From Apricaphanius iberus (taxonomy: Eukaryota; Chordata; Actinopteri; Cyprinodontiformes; Aphaniidae): DNA of 64,000 nt. Under the pieces are notes generated by a model. It was not told the DNA's origin. It made no database searches and was given only the letters and a program-made list of their open reading frames with translations. The first letter of the stretch is position 1. Each line of letters begins with the position of its first letter. A program made the position numbers and the translations under genes. Shown here in pieces: positions 19,594 to 34,444 of this stretch. The stretch lies in contig JAPXFQ010000827.1 of the NCBI GenBank assembly GCA_028564705.1, forward strand, positions 413,191 through 477,190. The letters run 5' to 3'.

Positions 19594-19900
19594 ATTTAAT
19601 TGTATAGTGCCTTAACAGCATCCAGAAGGTAAAGCATAAAAAAACATATATAGGGATTAATAAAATAGTCATTTTAAAACATTAAAAGCCTGCGCGAATG
19701 AGTGAGTCTTTAACTTCCTTTTAAAGACAAACGGTTCAGTGATGGAACATAATACAGGCGGGAGAGCATTCAACAGGCTCGGAGCGAAGCAGACAAGGCC
19801 CGATCACCCCATTTCTATCGATCTAGTGTCCTGACGGGATGGTAGACAACTACCAAGTCTGTGAGATAGGTTGGTCCCATTACCATACATTACCACTTTA
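19594..19900 (-). repeat. Interspersed repeat, probably a non-LTR 3' region
   Basis: Begins with ATTCAATCAATATTTAATTGTATAG-like tail sequence and contains CAACAGGCTCGGAGCGAAGC, a layout like other fish LINE 3' ends. It is absent from the matching place in copy B. No coding frame survives. Confidence 0.4.
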
Positions 19901-19967
19901 AAAACCTGATAGTTTATCATGTGATTTTCACTTATCTACACTGGAGGAAAAGTAGTTAGTTCCTCAG

Positions 19968-20265
19968 TGTCACAGTGTTGTGTTTTTCTCCCTGCATCCT
20001 TTATTGTCCATCACTGCCACATGTTTACTTGATTGTTTCAGTGATAGCCTTCCCTGTGTATTTATGTCTCACTGTGTCTTCATGCCTTTGTTGGATTGTT
20101 GCCATGTCACAGTCATTGTGTCTCCCATCTCAAGTGTTCCACATCGTGTACTCATTGTATGCTCCTGGCTACTTGTTTGACTTTATAAACCTTTACCTCA
20201 CCATTAAAAGCCATCTTCAACCTTATTCCTCTCTGTCTGGGTTATTTAATATCTACATCATGACA
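19968..20265 (+). mobile_element. LTR of a Ty3/gypsy-like element
   Basis: Starts TGTCACAG and ends CATCATGACA, giving the TGTCA...TGACA termini. A TATA-like TTTATAAA near 20182 and an ATTAAA near 20202 occur in the expected order. Directly after it, AGAAGATCCAACCACAAGG looks like the primer-binding and leader sequence of a common teleost gypsy family. Copy B of the segmental duplication has no LTR at the matching point (about 34680). Confidence 0.65.
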
Positions 20266-20590
20266 AGAAGATCCAACCACAAGGACTCAGAAGAGGGAGA
20301 ATGGAGGACTTTAGGTCAGTGGTGTGCAAGAGAGGCTGCCAAGAACTTTTCCCTGGCACTGAATTTACTTCCAAGGGGATCGGGTCCGACACGCCTCGGT
20401 CCAAGCTTCAGCTACTTACGATGGACTTCCAGCGCCTCTTCATGAGTTTCCTCGCCACAGACCCCCTGCGCTTCTTAGTGCACTCACAGCTTCTCTGTAG
20501 GCTTATTTACCATAGGTCTCCAGTGCCTCTTCATGGGTCCCTGCTCTAGAAATTCATGGTTCTTATTTATAGTTTCCTCTGCCAGCGGCC
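20266..20590 (+). mobile_element. Leader/gag-side remnant of the same LTR element
   Basis: GC-richer than its surroundings and starts at the LTR boundary. Open frames here do not resemble a gag I can name, and no second LTR or pol is found before homology to copy B resumes near 20660, so the element is largely deleted. Confidence 0.4.
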
Positions 20591-20770
20591 TCCGGAACAG
20601 GGCTCACTTTAACTGAGTATTTTTTTATTTTTTTTATTTTTTTTTTTTTTTTATGTATAAATGTTATATGCTACTTTATCTTAAAGTCTCAGATGAGCCA
20701 AACAAAGTTCTTTATTGATTTTCCTTAATCAAAAATGGTGACATTTAAACATACAAATATCAAATAACAA

Positions 20771-20935
20771 GGCAAGGCAATTTTATTTGTATAGCTCACT
20801 TTCAACACAAGGCAATTCAAGGTGCTTTACATCATTCAGTGATAATGAAACATTATTTTTAAAAAACAAAACATATAAGACAGTAATCAATCAAACAGTA
20901 ATCAATCAGTAAGAAAACAGACAAGTTATGTAAAG
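20771..20935 (-). mobile_element. LINE 3' tail fragment
   Basis: AAGGCAAGGCAATTTTATTTGTATAG followed by TCAACACAAGGCAATTCAAGG and GCTTTACAT matches the 3' end of the LINE at 33314-34440. It is inserted in copy A only, between sequences that are contiguous in copy B (near 35860). Confidence 0.7.
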
Positions 20936-21175
20936 CACTGAAGATTTCTTTGTCATCAAACATTTATACAGGTAGGTCAGTGCCTGTTTAAAACTTAGGA
21001 AGACTATTACGTGTGTAGCATTTATTTTTGACACCATTATAGCAACCTCCCACCAAAACATAGCAGAAAAAAATAAGAAATGAGTTGGATTCTTGGAAGA
21101 GGAAACAGCTGAGCGGCTTATCGGTTACGGGATTTTTTTTGTGTATACAGGAACTGACTGTCCGATGGAAGAAAG

Positions 21176-21183
21176 TATTTAAA
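21176..21183 (+). promoter_or_regulatory. TATA-like box of protease A
   Basis: TATTTAAA lies 35 bp upstream of the start codon in a segment conserved with copy B. In copy B the aligned sequence is TGTTTAAA (36102-36109). Protease C has TATATAAA at a similar distance. Confidence 0.55.
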
Positions 21184-21217
21184 GAGCTTACACCGAGATT
21201 CTGCATTCACAGCTACA

Positions 21218-24157
<2,940 letters not shown>

Positions 24158-24460
24158 TGCCTTTCATCTTTCACCAAGTAACAAAACAAAGAACTCCAGG
24201 CTTCAGTTTGGAAATATTGTTCCACCGGAAGCCCTCTGAAATGTTACCAAGTCAATGCAAATTTTCTTAGACCAAAATAAGTTGGAAAACAATTTTATAA
24301 AGTCATTAATATTAAAGGAATTTATTTTTCACATCTTGCTCTTTTATTTAGTTGTTCTTTATTGATTTATGTACTGTAATAACTGCATGTCTGTTTTCTC
24401 CATTTAATGAACTTATAAGATTGTTATTCATATATTATTCATTATAAAAAAGGTTTCGGT

Positions 24461-24466
24461 AATAAA
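24461..24466 (+). terminator. Polyadenylation signal of protease A
   Basis: AATAAA about 300 bp after the stop. The surrounding GGTAATAAAGATAATATATT is conserved in copy B near 37662, supporting use as the transcript end. Confidence 0.6.
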
Positions 24467-24505
24467 GATAATATATTGGAATTATAAGCTTGTGTTTCAC
24501 ATCAT

Positions 24506-24633
24506 CCATCCATCCAACCATTTTCTGAACCGCTTAGTCCTCCAGGGGTCGTGGTGGGGCTGGTGCTTATCTCCAGCTGTCAACGGGTGAGAGGCGGGGT
24601 ACACCCTGGACAGGTCGCCAGTCTATCACAGAG
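24506..24633 (-). mobile_element. 5'-truncated SINE with 12-bp target duplication
   Basis: The CATCCATCCAACC tail and the CCGCTTAGTCC...GGCGGGGTACACCCTGGACAGG body match the tail half of the 18951-19321 family. GTTTCACATCAT stands on both sides (24494-24505 and 24634-24645). It landed some 30 bp past the protease A polyadenylation signal. Confidence 0.88.
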
Positions 24634-24649
24634 GTTTCACATCATATGA

Positions 24650-25109
24650 ATTTTAAAATCTCAGTTTTTAGTACAGTGCAAATGGTATTTGATCATACCA
24701 AGGGGCGGAAGTACCATTTCATTTTAAAAAGATCTTCTTACTCTTTCAGACAGTAATTTTAAGGAGGGGCATCGGGGGGGAAAAACATCTCCTTCTTTGC
24801 AACTTTCCTTGCAGAGCAGGCCTTCAACATATTAAATAATCTTATGGAATGTGTCTGGCTGTGATCCAACCAAACTTTCCCCGTCTCTTCTGTCTCTCCC
24901 TCTACCTGATCTTCCCCTATTAGAAACCTGGTTCCATTCACCCAAGTCCATTTCATCCTCATCCTCTTCCTGAGACGCCATTCACACACCAGTTTATGGC
25001 AAACCTCCAAAGTCCGTGATCCAAAGTCCGTCGTCAAAATCCAGAAACAAATCGTAATCTTGGAATTTTGTTTCACTCGCCAACTTCCGCCAGAAAAAAC
25101 TACCCTGAT
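24650..25109. other. Intergenic, no feature recognised
   Basis: A minus-strand open frame of 105 codons at 24759-25076 has no recognisable domain and lacks gene-like surroundings. It may belong to the U3 part of the adjoining LTR element, but that is a guess. Confidence 0.3.
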
Positions 25110-28100
25110 TAAACTTTTTTTTTTTGAGTTAAGTTAAATAAATCTCTTACTTATACTACCACCTTGGTTGTCTCTCATTGTATGTTGCGGCCTTGAGCCA
25201 GCCTGTAACAAGTGAGGGCTCATTCACAGGTGCTCTCCCTGTTTTGGGAGTTCAGGAGAATTAACTGACAGTTTGTGGTGCTGTTAATTTTCTGAAAGAG
25301 ATGCATTTTTGTGATGGCATGTTCTTTGTTTTATACTGCAGTCTGTAGGTGTAAATTGTTTTTGGAAGACATTTAAAGGTTGGTAGTTATACTCTCCTCA
25401 GTTGTTTCTGGTCAGAGGGTTTGTTTTGTAAACTTCATCTGTCTGTCCCACTGCAGAGTCGTGGCCGATGTATCCCTGTAGGTTTCAGAACGGGTTCCTT
25501 TAAAATTTGTTTGTGCGTCTTGTTAGTGTGAAAGTGGCTGGAGCAGTTGTCTGCATGTCTGATGGTGCAGGTAGAGTTGCTGATTATTTGGTTGCTTTAC
25601 CGGGCATGTGGGTTTTGGTGCTCAAAAACCCTCCACAATTAGTACCTGAAGAGTAGGGGGGAGCGTAGCTAGATCCTTGTAGGCAGTTAGAGGGACACTG
25701 TTTCGGTGGCCTTTTCTGTGGCTGTGGTGCAGTTTTTCATTACTTCAGGTTAGGAAGGAAATCTGATAGTAATGGCAACAGTTGATGAGTTTGTGGTAGC
25801 CCCATTAGAGGAGTTATTTTATTCAAGGTAACAATTGGTGAAAAGTGCTGAACATTTGCACATAGAAGTTGGTGATAAAAGGCTAAAGGAGAACATTAGA
25901 CACATTCTGAAGGAAAGCTTGTCTGAATTGGGGATTCTTAAAGCTACTGGTAAACCAGACAAAAACCCAGTTGATCAACTAAATCCAGAGTTGACTTTGG
26001 AACAGCGTGAAAGGTTATTGATACTCCAACTGGAACAGAAAAAAATGTGAATTTGAGGAGCGCAGATTAAGTTTCAAAGACAGCAAAACTTCATCTGTTT
26101 TAGCTCTGTCTACACAGGATTTTGATGTGTCCACTAATTTGCGATTAGTACCACAATTTAATGAACATGATCTTGATGCATTGTTTTTGCTTTTTGAACC
26201 TGTGGCTGAAAGTAGAGCTTAGTCTGATGAAGAACGGACATTGCTTTTGCAGTGTAGCTTTACTGGTAAAGATCAGGAAGCATACTCTTCTCTTAGTGTA
26301 TCTGAGTCTAAAGTTATAAATCTGTTAAAGCCTCCGTGTGTAAGAATTACCTCCAACTAGTGGTACGCTAAGTAAATGTATGCAACTGAGCAGTGTTCTC
26401 TGGCTTCTCGCCGTTATAACACGTCATTACTACTACGGAAGCTGTGGAGTAAATTGTCCGAGTTAAACAGAAGATGAAGTATTTGCTGGACTAACCTGTC
26501 CTGTATCAAACATAACGCTAACGTAAACTTCATTGTTTCATGTAATTAACTTACCTGTCCAGCAGAAAGCCTGCAACCTCAACGTCCGTCTTCAAGTTCG
26601 TGTCCCTCATGAATAATCTCCATCTGGTAAACGCTCCACAGATGTAAATTATTTTTTTCTCCCGGTTATTTCTTTTTCTTTTCTGTGGTATGGTTTCCTC
26701 CCTCTCACTGGGCAAAGAGTACGGATGGTCCTCCATTGAAATTGAAAACTATGATCCATGGTCCTCTATGCTCATTGCTCGTTTCTTCTCTTCACCTCTC
26801 CCCCTCTCCCCGACGTCACTGGCCAAAACGCGTAAGGCAAACAAGTTTAACCCCTTTCAACTAACGTATTCAAAGATTGCAATGGAACATGACAGCCTCA
26901 GATGGGGGCGGTGCACCCTCTGTATCTATATACGTTTTCTAAGACATGAGAACGCTTTCATGATAATGCGATTGTGATCTGCTCCAACCAAAATTGCAAT
27001 TACTGTGACTGATCATAAAGTGAAGACAGCTGCTGAGGCTGCTGCTTTAGCAGATGAATATGTGTTACATCCTGTTGATTTTTTGTCTAGAAATAATTTC
27101 TTGGAGTCCAGGTTTGGTCCAGTTATCAACAGATGGACTGAAAAATCTGGTGCACGTCATGGTAGGTTACAGAAACCTCATGTACCTTTTGACCCAAATG
27201 AAATCTGCAATTACTGCAAGAAAAAATGTCAGTGGAAAGCTGAGTGTCCAATTAAAAGCAGTATGAAGAGCATCTTTACAAATGTTCATGTTAGACCTGT
27301 TTTGTCTGTTGCTGCTAAACCTGCGCTTAATTCTACCTGTGTTTTCTCTCCTTGTGAAAAGGTGGAACCTGAAACAGAGAGCAACTTGGTGAAATTAGTT
27401 TGCAGCTTTTGTTTCTGATGGCCAAGTGTCACTGATGGGCAAAGCTGAAGTACCAGTAAAAATACTGAGAGAAACTGGAGCTTCCAATTCATTCATTCTG
27501 AGCTCTGCTGACTGAGTTTTCAGTCAGTACTCATACTGGAGAGTACCTCCTGGTAAGAGGCATTGATATGAATGTAACACCAGTACCAGTTCGTAAACTG
27601 CAGTTGGACTGTGATATGGTTACAAAGGAAGTCCTTATGGGGGTTCTTCCTGTTTTACCAGTTCATGGGGTTCATGTCATTTTGGGAAATTATCTGGCTG
27701 GGAGTTGTTCTGGCTGATGGTCCACCACTTCCTGTTGTAACCTCATGTCCTTCTGTTTTAGAACCGGAGAGGGGGAATCCTATGTCCGACCTTCCAGTTT
27801 GTGCCGTAACCAGGGCTATGTGCCATGAACAAGAGTCAATGGATCTTCACGGTGCAGAGTACGGTGATATCTCTCGTGTATCAGCTCCAGATTCACTGCT
27901 GTCTGTTTCTACAAGTGATCTGATAGCTGAGCAACAAGCTGATCCTTCGCTGAGTGAGTTGTATAGCAGTGTGGTTTCAGATGAGGACGGTAGAAGTGTA
28001 GCGAAAGGTTATTTGTTGAAAAACAACTTATTGGTGAGGAACTGGCTTCATGTGGATAATTTTCTTGGGCTTCCTGTTTTTCAGATTTTGGTTCCCAAGA

Positions 28101-28185
28101 AATTTCGTGAGGAGGTTTTGAGAGCTTCTCGTGATAAATCAGGACATTTGGGTATTCGTAAAACATGCGAATACATCCTGAACAG
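25110..28185 (+). mobile_element. Degraded Ty3/gypsy retrotransposon, Gmr1-like domain order
   Basis: The end of an LTR (AATAAA near 25138, terminus GCCTGTAACA at 25210) precedes AAGTGAGGGCTCATTC, a decayed primer-binding site. Gag pieces follow at 25835-26340 and 27005-27420, the latter with AAEAAALADEYVL and a zinc knuckle at about 27206-27250 in which the expected Gly-His is Cys-Gln. A protease remnant reads ETGAS at 27471-27485 where DTG or DSG is expected. The frame at 27611-28219 then goes, without any reverse transcriptase, into VPKKFREEVLRASRD and GHLGIRKT, the integrase zinc-binding region. Similarity ends near 28185. Between 26340 and 27000 an unrelated block replaces the middle of gag. 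Multiple stops mean no function is left. Confidence 0.75.
26340..27000. repeat. Foreign block replacing part of the gypsy gag
   Basis: Gag similarity stops near 26335 and resumes at 27005. The block between has CpG-containing, promoter-like sequence and no recognisable terminal repeats, and about 90 gag codons are missing opposite it, so this is an insertion with deletion rather than a clean transposition. Confidence 0.4.
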
Positions 28186-28514
28186 CCACAGACCGTTGAA
28201 TCACGCTCACCGTTTTTAATCATTACTTTTCATTACAAAAGTTAAGGTCTAAGACGGCCATAATCGCACTCTGTTATCCCGGTTTTAGGCCTGCCTAGTA
28301 ACGAATAACGACCCTATTTAAATCCCAGTAACAATAATTCCTGATTTTGGCGAACGAACTAGTTATGTGCTCATTACCACTGTAGTTACTTTAAAATTTT
28401 ACTTAATAATGTGTTTGTCCCAACACTGCTGATGTAGACGGGGGCTTTACTAGACCTTATTCACTGGGGCACATGCCTAAGTAAAAGTATCTAGCGCCCC
28501 AGTAAAATTATAGC

Positions 28515-30124
28515 CAGACCCGGCGTCATGGGCGGGCCTGGGCGGGCCCGGCCCGCCCATCTGGAGGACGGGCCCGCCCAGGAAAGATTACACTTCATGT
28601 GAATATATTGGCTCAAAACGAACAATAGATGGCGCTCTAGATTACTAATTAGGAGTTTTAGTTTCGGTAAAAGAAGATCCTTTGGCAGTTTGGCACAGCA
28701 GCTTGCTAAAATGGACATTAGAGCTTGGTTTAGCAAACAGAAAAGCAATCCCAGCACAAGTAGGGATAATACATCAAGAGGGCAAGTGCAGCCAGAAATT
28801 GCTTCAACAAGCACTTCTGCTACGAGCACTTCTGCACCTGAAGCAACAGTAATTCCGCCACCGGGTGGCAGCAGCACCAGCATAAATTACTGTTCAGACG
28901 ACCTCGAAGTATATTTACTCAAAACTCAAAAAAAAGATAATGCAAATGAATGCATGCAATGCATTTTCACCACAGAGAAGCTGAAAATCCCATATTTGAG
29001 TTCCATTATGTTTTATAAAGGGTTTTCCACAGAGCTTGTTTTCATTTATCTTTAAGGTTTGAGCAAAAAAGGTGTTGATGTGCTAAAATATTTAGTATTC
29101 TTTCCAAAACATTGTTTTTTCAGTAGACATTTGTAAAGCTGCTCTCGAGTTTCTAGAGTAAATTTGTTTTAAACACAATATTATATATTACATATAGTCC
29201 TACTATAGTTTAACACTGTTGATTTGCTTCTAAGATTTTTGTCGTTATTACTATTTTGTTAAACAACCAGGATATTTCATTTCAAAGGCCATATAAACAG
29301 TTATTTATTTGCTCGGATTTTAAAAAGTCCTACAATTTTTGATTAAAATGTTTTTAAAAAGCCTATTAAAATTAAAAATGTTTTTGAACCATTTTGAATA
29401 CAGGTGTGGCTGCTGTGTTTTTGATTAAAATGTTTTAAAAAGCATATCAAGGTTGAAACTGTTTTTCAATAATCTTTTTGAAAAGAAAACGCTAGATTTT
29501 TCCCCCAATCTTCCGTTTAGAAAAAACGGTGGTGCATACTTCTTTCCAGCAGGTGGCGAGAATACATGAAGTCATTTTTTACCCGCAGTGATAAAGAAAA
29601 AGAAGCACACAGCTAATGCAGCAGCATGCTAACTAGTATTTTTGATGTAAAAATTAGGAGAAATGCGGCAAAAAGAAGAATTTACTAAAGTTTTAAGCGG
29701 CAGGGCAGGATACAGAGGAAGACTTATGGACTAAGTACTTTATTAAAGACCATTAACTGGACATAAGGATTGTTTTTGTTTGAGATGACTCGGTGATGTG
29801 CAGGTGCAGCTGAGAACGGTGAGTTGGACATAATTTTCTTAGAGACTCAGTAAAAATGGTTAGCCTACTGTGTCTTAATTTTTGTTTGCATCTTTAATTG
29901 GTATACATAATTTGAATCAAACAATGAATACTCTTAGCTTTCCAGTAAGGTATGTAGAACAAGTTAGTGACACAAAACGGTAGATTTGACGCGGAAGTAT
30001 GTGTATGTAATGTCCACCAGATATATTTATAAACATGCAAAAGGGTTAATTAAAAGACAGTTTACTGAGCCCCCCCAGAAAAACCCACTGCCCCCCCAGG
30101 TAATGCCCTCTGGCGCCGGGTCTG
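28515..30124 (+). mobile_element. hAT transposon with perfect 8-bp target duplication
   Basis: The ends are exact 11-bp inverted repeats, CAGACCCGGCG (28515-28525) and CGCCGGGTCTG (30114-30124). ATTATAGC stands on both sides (28507-28514 and 30125-30132). The 5' part is strikingly GC-rich (GGGCGGGCC repeats at 28529-28580). An open frame with ATG at 28711 runs to 29055 and starts MDIRAWFSKQKSN, like the N-terminus of vertebrate hAT/ZMYM-type transposases. The rest of the transposase is missing, so the 1610-bp copy is an internal-deletion derivative that needs an active relative to move. Confidence 0.92.
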
Positions 30125-30132
30125 ATTATAGC

Positions 30133-31790
30133 ACTGCTCTCGCTGGAAATGGCATTCATCAGCGGATCTCCGTGCCGGTATGACTTGAGCCTATCACTTT
30201 CCAGCCAACAATAATAAGAAAACAAAGAATAAAGAAAGGGGCCACAATAGCCAATCAGGAAATAGCACCTCTGTAGTTGGGTAAGATTGAACGCAAGAAC
30301 CAATAAAAATCGTTTAAATGATTTTTCCGAGTGTTTCGTTGTACAGACACACATACAGTACATGGTGGAAACTGCTGGAGCTCGTCACATCAGTTTGAGC
30401 ACAGAGTAAGTCGTCCCACATTTTAATGTTACAACATATTCACAACTTGTTTGTCAGAAAAAATGACAAGTTCATTGCTGTTAGAGAATGTTGCCCACAT
30501 AATTAGCATCTGTTTTTCACTGCTTAGCATCATTGGGGCCCAAATTTAGCAGTTTATTTAAGTTTACCAGCCTACGCTCTCTCTCTCACACACACTCACA
30601 CCATTTTGTTAGTTTGTTAGCCTAATAACGCACAATAGCTTCTCCTTAGAAGAACGCATCCTGCATAATATAAAATAAACTTTCTGTTTTTATTTGTTAG
30701 TTATTTTGCTTTCCTGAACTACTTGTTTTAAACATGAACTGAGGTTTAGATGGTAAAGAATCTGACTCTTTCTAATCTTAAATGGTTCCAGTAGGAGGAT
30801 TTATTTGTAAATCTTTGAAATGTGCAAATAAATATCATTACATTGTACCCATTAAATTATCCTTATATCTTTACCAGTGGTTTAATATAACTTACAGTAT
30901 GACAGTCACAACATAATTTTGAACTTTTTATTTGTAGGCTAGCCATTTATTTCATATTGGGAACACATTTAATTTTAGACCTATGTATTGGGAGTTAGGG
31001 GCCTGTGCCCCAGCAAAGCTCTAGGTCCAGAATCGCCCCTGGATCTAGACATTTTGTGAAAATAAAACTGTTATTCACTGTTTTTGTTGCCCCTGTCTGT
31101 GAGCCAGTCAGCCATGGCTGTGTTCTTCCTGGTCTGCACAGCAGCAGTTCTTCAGCCTGTGGCATTTTAGCAGAGGTTGCCAGTGCGGCCTGAGGAAGAC
31201 CAAACCTTCCCAGCCTTTATTACCTGCACCTCACCCGAGCCCTCTGGTCCCCACACCAGCACCACATCTCCGGGCTCTCAGGCCTGCACCTCAACAGTGC
31301 CTTCAAGTCCCAGGACCAGAGTTTATTGAGGTGATCAAGGATGACCTGCCTGTCGTCTGAGCTCCCAGAGGAAATCAAAGACAACCTACCTCTGCTTCCA
31401 GCACCAGCAAACTTACTGCCAGTGTCTGCGGGCTGCCGGAGTCCCCAGTGATCAGGAAGGACCCAACGCCACCCTCCAAACCTCCAGATTCAGGCCTGTC
31501 AACCTCCAGGAACTTTACCTGCTTCTGCGTTTGGGTTCACACATCACACCGCACCTCCTGACATTAGAGAAGCAACTGTTTCTGGTTACTAATCCAGGAA
31601 GGGTTAGAAGGCAGTTTATGTATAATTTTAAATTTATCTTTCAATAGTGAGAATGATTGAATTGATTCACTTTGTATATAATGTAGCTAACAATCAAGGA
31701 GTGGACCTTCCAAGGCTGACTTGTGCAATGTTCATAAAAATTGCAAAAATACACAATTTCCCAATAAGTGTCTTTAGGAAACCACTGTTA
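30133..31790. other. Intergenic, repeat-like but unassigned
   Basis: At 31080-31560 the sequence is C- and CCT-rich with frequent CCAGCACC and CCTGCACCTCA motifs, unlike its AT-rich flanks; it may be a retroelement leader. GGGGCCTGTGCCCCAGC near 30996 resembles a transposon end. The 62-codon frame at 31005-31193 is not convincing as a gene. Confidence 0.35.
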
Positions 31791-31794
31791 TGAA

Positions 31795-31950
31795 TCAGCA
31801 ATATATAAATAAACTGAACTGAATTTTGGACTGAGGGAGGAAGATGGTGAAACCATAGAGAATGTACAAACTCTATGCAGAAATATCCAATTTCAAGCCC
31901 AAATCATTGTTGCTGCAACAGTTCTACCAACTGGACGACCATAAAGCCCG
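31795..31950. mobile_element. LINE 3' tail (+) joined to a decayed SINE (-)
   Basis: 31795-31833 reads AATCAGCAATATATAAATAAACTGAACTGAA, the LINE tail seen at 3093-3128. 31838-31950 holds GGACTGAGGGAGGAAG, CAAACTCTATGCAGAAA and GTTGCTGCAACAGTTCTACC, the CATC-tailed SINE family on the minus strand in degraded form. Confidence 0.55.
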
Positions 31951-33199
31951 TTCATGACAGTTAGGTCAAAAAAAGCTTGAACAGGTATGGCTTTTTCTCT
32001 CAGGTCTACTTAGGTTTTCAAGGTACTGAATGCACCACAAGACTTCTAGAACAATTATCTGTTGACACATTAGACCAGAGTCAAGATGTTTGGGCATAAC
32101 ACATGGTGTTACACAAAATCTCAAACATGGCTGGAGAGGTGATGACTTGGGTTTGTTATACAGTAATTGGACCTAGATTTCTCAAACTCCTCTTTATACC
32201 AAACAACTCATAGGCGCATATGAGTCAGTGTTTTTCATCTGAAGCTTGGTTCAAATTATATCACGGAAAAACACAAATATACCAAGCACAGCGGAAAAAC
32301 CTAAAACATCTCCATTAGGATTGCAGGGGGTCTGTTGCCTGTCTAAGGTACAACTGGGACAGGTCCTCACAGACTAAACAGTAATCCTTTTAAAATATCT
32401 GTAGCACTTTACAGATGAAATAATGAACATTTGTGACAAAACCCATATGATTCTTTTAGTTTTAACTGGGGTATGATAAGTTGCTTTTTGAGATAATTTG
32501 GCCTACTTTGTGTTGTCAGACACTGTCTACTGTACTACTGTATTCTACAGGCATATGTAGGCCTGGCTGTGGGTAGTGAAATTGATCCAAAAAATTTGGT
32601 TTATATAAATATGATAAATTAAATCATGTTACAACAGTAGGTGTTTTGAAATACAAGGCTGATCTTTATGTATAGCATAATGTTCAGTTCCATACAATTT
32701 GTGGTCAACCTAAGATGAACTCATACCTTAAAGGTGAGTAATTTGATATTAGGTCACCGGTACTCCTGTTTTTTTTTTCTTGTTGTAATCCACCTCCCCC
32801 AGTTTACCTCCACCACAAGGTTCTCAATTAATGATGCAGCTTCCTGAAGAAAAAAAAGACTGAATCTGATGACATGTTCAAAGTCCAGAGTCACTACTGC
32901 AAAGACATATAAGGTTAATTTCAGTGTCATCTGCTTCTTTTTTAAAGGTAAACTCTTGTACTTTCCAGGACTGAAACTACCCATTACTCCAAAAGGTGAA
33001 CAGGTGAGCCAAGGACACAGGTGACCCAGTTTAGATTTCAGAAGGGGTTTTGTATAGTATTGTTAAAATATTCAAGGTCCTTTTTTACAGATGATATGAC
33101 AATGTTGCTCCAAAATATTTACATTCTTCATCCTTAATTATGTATCTGTACAGGTGCAGTTTGGTATTGTGCGTATCTCCAGCGATTATTATGTAAGAG

Positions 33200-33302
33200 G
33201 CACAGGGAGAACAGGCAAATGCTGTCAAAAGAACAACCTTTGCCTGGAATCAAACCCAGGACTTCCTTGCTGCAAGACAACTGTGCTAACAACCACACCA
33301 CA
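33200..33302 (-). mobile_element. Decayed head of the CATC-tailed SINE family
   Basis: GGAATCAAACCCAGGAC (B-box complement), CTTGCTGCAAGACAACTGTGCTAAC and CACACCACAG form the tRNA-like head on the minus strand. It directly abuts the LINE that begins at 33314. Confidence 0.6.
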
Positions 33303-33313
33303 GTCAAGATCCT

Positions 33314-34440
33314 TTAGACAATTTTATTTATATAGCACACTTTCAACACAAGGCAATTCAAGGTGCTTTACATGATTCAGTGATAATGATACCAAATACA
33401 TGATTACAGAAGCATGATTACAAAAACAAAAACATAGATTTAACAGACACAATCAATAAGAAAAGATTATGTAAAGAACAAATTTATGCAATTAATATAG
33501 ATTAAAAACAGATAAAAACAATCAGTTAAAAAGGAAATAAAAATTAAGAATAAAAATTAAACCATGAGATTCAAAGAGTGATCAGAAAGCGCAATTTAGG
33601 GCTCAAAACGCAGCTCTGAATAGTAGAGTTTTAATCTTTGATTTGAAAGAGCCTAACGATTCAGCATTTTTGTATTCTTCTGGAAGTTTGTTCCAGATTT
33701 GTGGAGCATAGAAGCTGAAATCTGCCTCTCCTTTTTTAGTTCTAATGCTAGGACGGTCGGCCCTGCAAGCTCGTGTTGGAGGACCTGAGTGGTCCGCTGG
33801 GTTGGTATGGTGACAACATTTCTCCAACATACTTTGGTGCTAAACCGTTCAATGATTTATAAACTAGTAGGAGTATTTTAAAGTCTATTCTCTGGGCTAT
33901 AGGGAGCCATGTAAGGACTTAAGAACTGGGGTGATGTGTTCTACTTTCCTAGTTCTAGTGAGAACACAGGCAGCAGCATTCTGGATCAGCTGCAGTTGTC
34001 TGGTTGCTTTTTTTTAGGTAGACCTGTGAGGACGCTGTTGCAGTAATCAATCCGACTAAAGATAAACATATGAATCAGTTTTTCAAGGTCCTTCTGTGAC
34101 ATCAGTCCTAGAGATGTTTTTCAAGTGATAGAAGCCTGACCTTGTTATTGCCTTTATGTGACCCTGCAGGTTTAGGTCTGCGTCCATTATTACACCTAGA
34201 TTATGGGCCTGATGAGTAGTTTTTAGTTGTATTAGCTGAAGCTGTGTGCTGACTCTGGATTGTTCCTCCTTAGGTCCAAATAATTACTTCCGTTTTGTTT
34301 CTGTTTAGCTGGAGAAAGTTACGGCACATCCAGTCGTTGATTTGTTCAATGCATTCATTTAAGGTCTGGATAGAATCAAAGTCACCTGGTGACAATGTAA
34401 TGTATAGCTGAGTGTCGTCTGCATAGTTATGGAGCTCCAG
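33314..34440 (-). mobile_element. LINE (CR1/L2 group), 5'-truncated
   Basis: The 3' end lies at the left (CAATTTTATTTATATAGCAC...). The end of ORF2 is open at 33603-33830 with YAPQIWNKLPEEYKNA, and the complement of ATAGCTGAGTGTCGTCTGCATAG (34405-34427) codes for the YADDTQLY motif just before the truncation. Several frameshifts separate the two. A 3' fragment of the same family is at 20771-20935. Confidence 0.78.
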
Positions 34441-34444
34441 TTAG

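Noticed and set aside
28690..29055. Host gene for the 121-codon frame
   Set aside because: It lies entirely within the hAT element bounded by inverted repeats and a target duplication, and its N-terminus is transposase-like.
32754..32984. Minus-strand 76-codon frame in copy B
   Set aside because: The aligned copy A sequence does not keep the frame, so it is not under coding constraint.
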